Source: Sipunculus nudus
Taxonomy: Eukaryota > Annelida > Sipuncula > Golfingiida > Sipunculidae
Direction: 5' to 3'
Length of the DNA stretch: 64,000 nucleotides
NCBI GenBank assembly: GCA_026874595.1
Contig: CM049319.1
Location: forward strand, 1,681,501-1,745,500
Shown: one piece after another, positions 49,901-58,900 of the stretch
Layout: each line of letters starts with the position of its first letter
Numbering within the stretch: the stretch's first letter is position 1
The notes under the pieces: model-generated
Seen by the model: the letters and a program-made list of their open reading frames with translations, nothing else
Database searches by the model: none
What the model was told of the DNA's origin: nothing
Position numbers and translations under genes: made by a program

Positions 49901-52900
49901 AATATTTGTAATTTTTTTTAATAAATAGTTAAACTCTTATATTATATGTTCTGCTTATAAGTTATATGGCCAAGTCAAAATCTGTGTGACAATAGTACTC
50001 CAATTGTTAATAAAATAAATGAAATCAATCCTCTTCCCTGTCTCCAAAGGTACTATCAAAATCATACATAAGCTAAACAACAACAACTCATAATACAGCT
50101 TATATTTATTACCACACAAAACCAGCATGTGCCTCATTTCTAAATAATATTTTTTATCATATATAACAGCTGAGCGTCGTGACCCATAGGTCCCTTGTTT
50201 CAAATTTGTACGCATTTTTTTTTCTATTTATGAGATCTTAAAATGAAGTTGTCATCTGTCCAAAAGCCCATTTCTAAGGACTTTTAAAAAAATTCATGAT
50301 TTTTTTGCCTTCTGGCAGTCATTTTGCTCATTGTTCAACATTCCTTGAATTCAGCTGAGCATCATGGCCCATGGGCCACTTGTTTAAGTTTCTTTTTGGA
50401 GATGAAAGGACTGTGGGTTTCTCCTTTTTCATTCAGTTTAAGAGACAGCAACCTGTCAGGCTACCTTTAGAAAAAAATTCAATTAATAGAATATATCGAT
50501 TGGTTGGATGTATAAAAGGAAAATTGTGTTTACACATTCTTCAATCATGTTTTCCCTTCTGGTCACAAGGATTTGGAATTAATTTCATATTGTTATATGT
50601 TATATATGTTAGTTGTTAACACCACCAAGGAGATGTTTTCACCCATGCCTGTTTGTTAGTTTGCTTGTCTGTTAGCAGGATTATTTAAAATATACTGCAC
50701 CATTTGCTAGAAATTTTTGGTAGGAAGTAGGAAGGTTAGACTCTCATTAAACTTTGGTGTGGATCTTGATAAAGGGGTAGATCAAGTATGATTACTTTGT
50801 CTTGGTGGAGGTATGCACTCTCCTGTGTCCCTTACTAGTTGAAGAATTTGTAGATTTTTTTTACTGTTTTGACATGCATATTATTTTATGATATTGTAAT
50901 TTTAGAACCCACGACAAATCCAGCAACAAGCATTGTGTGACTTGAGTACGTCAGAGGAGAGCGGCATCAGCAGCGGGAGTGACAGTGATACTGAATCCTC
51001 CAGATCATCAATCGTGAAACCACGGCAACCGTTATGGATGCAGCAGACTTGGTACCAGGATTTCCTGCAGAACCGATGTGATACAAGCGAACAGTCAGAC
51101 ATATCCCAAGCTTCAACACCACTTACAACTCCAGTTCATAAAAAATCCACCAGGGGGCGTGTTTCTCAACTTAGGAATGATGACATCACAGATACGTCAA
51201 GGGAAAGCTCACCACTGAGAAATTTTCCATTTAAATCCTTCAGAGGAAACCAAAGAGTCCAACGTAAGATTGGTGCAGAAGAACTTGACCAAATGAACGA
51301 TAATGAGAGCGTTTGTTCAAGTAAGAGCAGCTTTGATGTTCGTAAAACTGACCCAAATGTATTGAATGATGGTGCTTCAACCAGCACCATTGATCGTGAC
51401 GAAGACAACATGTCTGTAAACCAGGATCCTGATGATCAAACAGACTGTAACGTAGATAACCAATCAAAACCCAAAAGCAGGACACCAAGGAAACGAAGGT
51501 CAGGGGCCTACTTCAGCCGACGGAAACAACCAAGAAAACGAGCGGCAAACAAAAGCTTTGTGAAGGATGATCCTGATGATGACAAAACCAAAGACAGTGT
51601 CCAGATGAGATCAGGAACGCAAAATGAGTCTGACTGTGATAATGTAGGGGGCAGCACTGATCTCAGAGAAGGACATGGTGTGCCCTCTGGTGTTGATACT
51701 CAGAATAAAATGGATGTTGATGATAGTAATCAGGGTCCTAGTGATGTACAAAGCAGTGCTGCCATGGAGACATGTGGCACCATGGAAACACATGTGGGTG
51801 TTAAACAGTGTGATAAGGAAAGTGAAGTAAATGCTAAAAATGATACACCAGACTTTCCTAATAAAAAAGATAGTATCAAAGAGACCTTAATGTGCAAGAG
51901 TTTATCAAAGGCCTGTGGTGACCATGGAAACAATCTGAATGCTGCAGGTGATTCTGGTCAAAATATCACGTCACAACCAAGTGCCAAATATGGAATCGAA
52001 AAGAACTTCAGTGGGTCTGGAGACCACATGGTAACAGCCAATGGTGGGTCGGTTCCTGGAATTGATCTAGTTCATCAGCCAGGTGTGAGCAGTTTATGTA
52101 AGAGTAGTGCTAGTTGTGCTGTCACATCGAAAACAGACACTTTCACAGAAGGCTTAGCAGAAAAAGTTCTTGGAAGCAAGGATACTGAAAATGGCAGCAA
52201 AAATGAGGCCCCGGGTGGTGGTGTTTGTAATATCCAGTCAGGGCCTCGTGATAATTTTGCGCAGAAAAGTGTTGACACAAACCTGAATTATAATTTTCTA
52301 AGTACCAAGTCTGAACCTGAATCTTTAATTAATAATAGTGAAGGTCCAAAAAGTGAAAACCCTTTAAAAGTTGTTAAAGCAGAGGTTACTCATGCCTTGG
52401 ATACCAAAATTCTGATGGAAATGAAGGAAGAAGCGGAATGTGATAAAGCCATGGACACTAACATGCAAATAGATGTTAAAAAAGAACTGTCGACTGAAGC
52501 AGGAAATACTAAAATGCAGAGGGATCTTAAGAAAGAACAGGACCTGAGTGAAGCTGATTTCACTAAAATTATGATGGATGTGAAAAAAGAACTGGAGGCA
52601 AATTGTGGTGAGAGTGAACATGAGAAAAATATGGAGGCAGATGCAAAGAGTGTAGGCTTAGTAGATAGTAAAGCTGATATAAAGGTCAAAACAGAAATGG
52701 ACTTGAATGACACCAAAACAGAGAGTAAGTCAGACTTAAATACAGAGAAAAAGATGCAGACTGACTGTGCATCATCAGAGGTTGAAATGAAGGATGATTC
52801 TGGAGATAACCCGGAGAAACCTAAGGTGAGAAAGGGAGAAGAAGTGAGGGAAGCAAGACCTGATGAAGATGATGAGGAAACTGAGGCCGCTGAGGAGTCT

Positions 52901-55900
52901 AGTGAGGATGAGTGGGTCGAGCTGGTGAGTTTATATTTGTAAAGCAGTAATGTGACATGACATTGCCTGATCAGGTGTTTTTGCACTGATAGGATTTCTC
53001 ACAATTCTGGATGGTATCAATGTGGTTCATATGCTTTTGATAACTGTGGTTGACTTTATGTTTGTCAAGGTTTCAAATTTGTGATATTCGCAGATATTAA
53101 TTATAGCAAAAATGAAACCTTTGTGAGTAAGTTGCCACATCGGCACAGGTACACAGTATTTTATTCTAAAGCCTTGATGGCATCTGGCATGTATTTTGCT
53201 GGTAGCGTCAATTTTAGCATACTTTTTATGGTACCCATAATTCAGAGATTTTTCAGCTTATTGTTCAATCGATAAGATTTTGTGAGCATGTTGGTGATTG
53301 ATTTAATATAATGGTCATGCACATTCTTTATGTTACTGTATGGTAAAAAAAATAAAACCCTCACTAAACACTGAAGTAATGAAAATTGTGAATATTTACC
53401 CTTGTTTATATGAAGCCAACCACAGTATGTCTGTCTTAGCTCTCTCTTTTGCAATTTTATGATCTTTATTGTCAAAGAAATATTCTCCATTAAGGCAGAC
53501 AGAGGGTGGTGAAATAGACAATGGTGATGTAAATATGTTTCATGACATTTCTTGGTATTTTCCTGTTATGTTTTGATGAAGTATTCTCACTGTCTGGTGC
53601 ATGAATAAACATGAATAAGTCTTGGCTAACCATGAATATAGTTAGAGTGATAATTTACATATTGTTATTAATTTGATATGTTTTGATGAGTTTTCATTTC
53701 TGTTTATACAGCATCCTGATGTGAAAGCATTTGAGTTAGTGGTTGACACCGTGGAATCACTAAGACAGCTGACATCACAGTTTGCTGAACAAGAACCGAT
53801 CGTCACTGGAACTGGCAAAAAACAAAAGGTAACAGATAATTATCACTAAATTTTTGTCAATATTTTGGGTCAGAGTTTCTCATATATTCATTCCCTAAGT
53901 GTATACTGTGCTGTCTCTGATTATCATTAAAAGAATAAAATTTCTTTAAAAAAATGACTACTTTTCATACTTTCTGAATTTTGCAGACTCCCTCCAGGTA
54001 TGAATCTTTGGGACCTCAATTAACCTTCAAATGATGATTTTACGAACTTTGCCTTCATTTTAAGAATTTGGTTATGTGTGCTGTGTATTAGAGTATTTTA
54101 TCTAAAGTCAGTAAATATTGATTTTTACACAAGTTACAATGAATAAAATATTATAATAATGTTAACAACGATCAACAGTCAAAAATTCAACAGATGAGAT
54201 GCTACTTTATACTGTATTTGAATGAATGACTAGAAGTTAAAAATGATTGTTTGGCTAATTACCAAAAATATATCTTGTAGGTGATCAAGCCACCTCCAAG
54301 GAAGAAGTGCGTGATTGAACTCCATGAGCGCCTGGCGTATCTTTTGAAGGAGCTGGAACCATGGGAACAGAAGCTGATGGCAGCCAACAAGAGAGCTAAA
54401 ATTAAAATGAAGAAGGAGAAAGAGGAGTATGTCCCTGAACCAGACAAAGAAGAGGTCAGTATGAGGTTTAAAATCAGGAGCAGTTTTGGGAGCGGGTGCA
54501 GGGGTTCTGCCCCCTTCCACCTTAAAATCTGGGAAATATATGGTTAAAAATGTAGGAAAAATGTATGCTTAATTCTGAAAAGCAGCGACGAATTTTGTAT
54601 CTAGCACCATGGTTCCTAAACCCTGTACTTCTGTATTTGAGATTATATATTATGTCTACTAGCATCCTAAACCCTGTACTTCTATATGTGAGATTATATA
54701 TCAAGTCTACTTGCATACTAGTATCTAATTTATTTTTCTGTTAAGATCCCTGTTCATTGCGTGATGGTCTGTCCACTGAAATTAGACCATGTTTTAATAA
54801 TCGAGAGTTCAGTTACAAAATGTTAGACCAGTAAAAAAATTGAGTGACATTGAGTGACAGGTGAAATTAGCCAGATTGAAGCAAAAACTATACCATAAAG
54901 TTATTGTTAGAGCATATTAAACCATCTGAAACATTCAGCATTTTGTTAGCTTCATTAACACTTACACACTGTTTTATATGAAACTCTGGTGGACACGAAG
55001 TGCCAGTATGTAAATTCATAGGCAGAGTTTTGTTTGATTTGACTGATCAGGACACTGCAATAACACTGTCAGTATTATCCACCACAGTTTTAATGTATCC
55101 CATTGTAATTTAATTTGCATGTATTAGAAAAATATGATTCTTACACCTGAGGGGAATATTTTCTGACACCTGATTTTTTGTGACTCTGCAGGAGGTTGAG
55201 GATGTCTGGGAGAGTGAGGAACCACAGTCGGAGTCTAGTGCAGACAGCGATGACAGCACTCCATACCACGATGATTCACAAGATGAAGATTTCAAAAGCA
55301 GTGCTCGTTCAAAGTCCACACCCAGCAAAACGAAGGCTCAGCCGGAGGAGAAGGAGAGTGGTACTGCAGAAAATACAGAGGACATCGAAAAAGAGAGCAT
55401 GGGTGTCAGTTCATGGGGCAGAATACGGAAACGCAGGGTCATACCAAATAACATCGAAGATCAGGGACTGCCGAAAAAGGTGCCAAAACCAGCTCCTAAA
55501 GAAAAGTCCCCAGCTCCAAATATATTATCTGCCAGCAAAGCAAAGAATCCCAAAGCAAATAGTCAGCTTGTCAGCCACCTACAGGGTCCGCCAGTGTCAG
55601 GCACCGGTCTCACAGCTGGTATCCAGCCCAATCAGGCCATACTGATTAACCAGCCTGGTGGTGGCCAGGCTATCGTGTTCGCAAACCAGCTGATGCAGAA
55701 TCCAGCCTTATTGGCTCATTTAACACGAGGAAATGTCCAGCATGTGACAGTGTCTGTGTCAGGCTCACAGAAACAGCCTGTGATCAAAGCACTTCTATCC
55801 ACTCCAGTTAAATCTACTGCAGCCTCACAACCAAACCCTGATACCAGCAAGCAGCAAGAAGGACAGAAATTCCCTCCGTTTAGGTTTGCTGCAGATACCA

Positions 55901-58900
55901 ATAAAAAACCAAAACCAACTGTTGTTACTGGACCCAAACAGGGGGCACTGCACACTGGCACTGTCACTACCTCCAGTGCAGTCTCTGTAAGACCAAGCGT
56001 TAAGACTGTTGATTCAAATGATGGTAAATCTGGAGCAAAAATGGAAGTGTTGAATGCAGTTAAAACAAACCAGGGAGCTACAGTGGCCAAGCCTGGTGGC
56101 AGTCAGAGCAGCCCTCTGATAAATGTGAATGCACTACACAACCTCCCACCTGCAGTCATTCAGGCACTGCTCAGACAGCAAGCCAGCCAGGGTAAACTAA
56201 CGCAGCAACAAGTAGAGACATTAAGCCAACAGCTGCTTGGAAGATCATCTGCTAAGCCTGCAGCTGCTGGTACTCCACCTGTGAGCAGCACAGCTGTGGC
56301 ACCAGCAGCTGAAGCAGTATCAGTGAGTCAGACATTCAAAAGCCCATCAAAGCCAAATGCAAGTCAGACCACTGTTGCTACATCTCAAACAGCAGTGTCA
56401 GTGGTGGTTAGTCCGGTCAGACCACCTGTTGCAAGTGTGAAAAAGCCTGCAGGCTTGATTACTTCTTTGGGACAAGTGGCTGGTGGGCAGGTGGAAAAAT
56501 CAGGTAGTCAGACCCACCTGGCTCAGCAGCAGGTGGTCGCAGGTAAACTGGCAGGTGTGACATTACCCCCACCAGTACTAGCAGCCATACAGCAGCAAGC
56601 ACAGCATGGAAAAATCAACCTGCAAGGTATTCTACAAAGCTACGCTGACTTGCCCATGGGGGCCGCCTTAACCACCAAGCCCAGGTATGCTACTAATGTG
56701 ACGGTCAAGAGTTTACTGGAGAGCAGGGCGGCCAAACACAAGGGGGCTGATATTGTGACAGAGTCCAGCAGTACTAGCCAACCCCTGGGGGCTAAGTCAC
56801 CGGTGTACACATGCATCTCAACAGCCCCCATTATAACACAGACCGCTGCAGCAACTGAGGTTGAGAAGCAGAAATCACCAGTATCACCAGTTGCTGGATT
56901 GATTGTTAAACAGGTTGGACAGCCTGCGTCTAGTGTTGCAGGATCAGCAGTAGTGCAGCCTGTAAGCCCAGTCAACAGTGCTCAACGGATAAAAATTCCT
57001 GTCTCTCAATTAAGAAATCCCACCCTCCAAGCTAAAGTCGCCGCAAAGCTGGCACAGGTAGCACACTCTCCCATCATTGAAAAAGCTGTTAAATCTGTGA
57101 TAACCACGGCTCCAACCACTCTCCCCACCATGCAGATGAAAGTCAGTTCACCGTTTCCACTGCCAACTCAACAACCTCGAAAATCGGTAACACTAACAAC
57201 TGCTGCAATGAAGAAACCGATCGCTGCTACCTTGTCTCCACAAAGTGAGTCTCACACAAATCCCACTGCTCATAGTTCTAGTGTTAGTGTAGCAAGTAGC
57301 AACAAAGGACTGGCAGTGCTACCTAGTGGCCAGAAAATAGATGTGACATCAGTAGCAGCAAACGTGTCATCAGTTGTACCTGACACTGAGAAACAAGATG
57401 GCTCAGGTGTACAAAACTCGTTAATGCAGGTGAAAGTTGGCTTGCAGAGTCTCATGACATCAAAGGGACTTGTGCAGGGTGTGGTGCTGCCACCTAGTGT
57501 GGTAGTCCCTCAACACATGCTGCAACAGCAAGTCCAGGCTTCCTTGAATAAACCTGTTGCTGAATCTGGAGCAGTCAGGAAACTCGTGATCCCAGACAGT
57601 AAAAAAGCCCCAGTGTTATCAGTCAGAACGGATAATTCAGGAGCATCCCCTGCCGTGCCTGGAGTTGTTAACACAAGTATTATGCAAACAGGATCCAGTA
57701 CTGTTCAGCATGCAGCACTGGCTTTACAGACTCTTAAAGTTACCACAGAAGTGCAGTCAAAATCCACAGAAACAGCAAACCGTGGGGCCTTGCAGCTACC
57801 GCAAAAAGTTGCACCAACTTATCAAGGGTTTACCTTAGTGAAGAGAGACCCTGCAGTGAGGCCCACGGCAGCAAGCCCAGCCAAGGTAGGGATGCAGGTC
57901 ACAGTCACCACTGCAAGCACTGCAACAGCAGTTTGCCAAGCCACTGGGCAAATTCTTATATCAAATACAGGAGATTATACACAGGAGAAAAAACATTCTG
58001 GGACGTTACCAGTCCAGAATATAGTCTCCAATCGAACCATTATGTCACCTAGGATTATAACTGGACCAATCAGAAGACCAGCTGTTGGCAGTAAAAGTGT
58101 ACAAATAACCTCAAACACTTGTGTGAATACAGTCAATCAGGCCGTGTTAAGACAGGTGCCAACACAGATAGGTGCCACACGTCTAATGCTCAACCAGGGA
58201 CAGGTGCTGGCAGCGCCTGTTGCTGGGGTTGTGCCTCAGGCTGTGCGCGTGGCAACGCCTGCTTCTGGGGTTGTACCTCAAGCTGTGCGTGTGGGAGGTG
58301 GAAACTTTTCAATACAAGGACTAATCATGCCTGGTCAAAATATTATTGTTCGTCCGGGCCAGCAGATGGCAGTACAAGCAGTCCCTCAACAGCAACAAGT
58401 TGCCATCGTTCAAGGTCTGCCCACATCAGTAGTTCAAGGGTCCAACCAGCAGCAGATAATCAAACAAACTGGCCGAGTCCAACAGGGGGCAGTGCAAGTA
58501 GCAGCAGTACAGCAACCAGTTGTGGCTCAGACAGTTCCTGTGCAGCATCCAAACATCAGTGCAGTGATCAGGCCGCAGGTGGCAGCACCAGTACAGCAGA
58601 AAACAATCACTCCTGCTGGGTTAAAATTACCACATGGTGCAGTGTTAAAATCACCAACAAAGAGTGTTCAGCTTGTATCTCCCACAAAAATGATTAATCG
58701 TGTTCTTCCTAATCAGCTAGCAGTATCAGAGGGGGTCAAAGGTCAAACTGCTGGGCAGGTGGTCCCTGGTGGAGTACAAGAATTGAAACTGGTACAGGTA
58801 GCACAAACTGCTGCAAGGGGCATGGTTTATGAGCAGCCTGATGCTGCAGCAGCTCAGCCTGTACACATTAAACCAGCAAGTACACCAGTAAAAGCACAGC

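Larger units (their letters stand above)
40307..50382 (-). mobile_element. 10 kb tandem-core palindrome-ended element with two nested elements
   Basis: The right-end palindrome at 40307-40340 (TAGCTCAGCTGACT, loop GAA, AGTCATCTGAGCTA) is followed by a CCGTC tract. About 13 tandem units of 322-346 bp follow ('GGTGGCGCCACCTGTATTTT' near 40645, 40979, 41632, 41972, 45753, 46095, 46781). The left terminus CAGCTGAGC..CATGGCCCATGGGCC is at 50351-50382. Related elements sit in it at 42021-45117 and 47462-50197. Fills most of BRD10 intron 10. The many 60-74 codon minus frames are the same repeat frame. Confidence 0.7.

Noticed and set aside
52390-52986. 198-codon minus-strand Ser-rich frame
   Set aside because: Antisense shadow of the acidic, Asp/Glu/Lys-rich BRD10 exon 11.
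58119-58697. 192-codon Cys/Ser/Thr-rich frame
   Set aside because: Out-of-frame shadow of BRD10 exon 14 repeat-like coding sequence.
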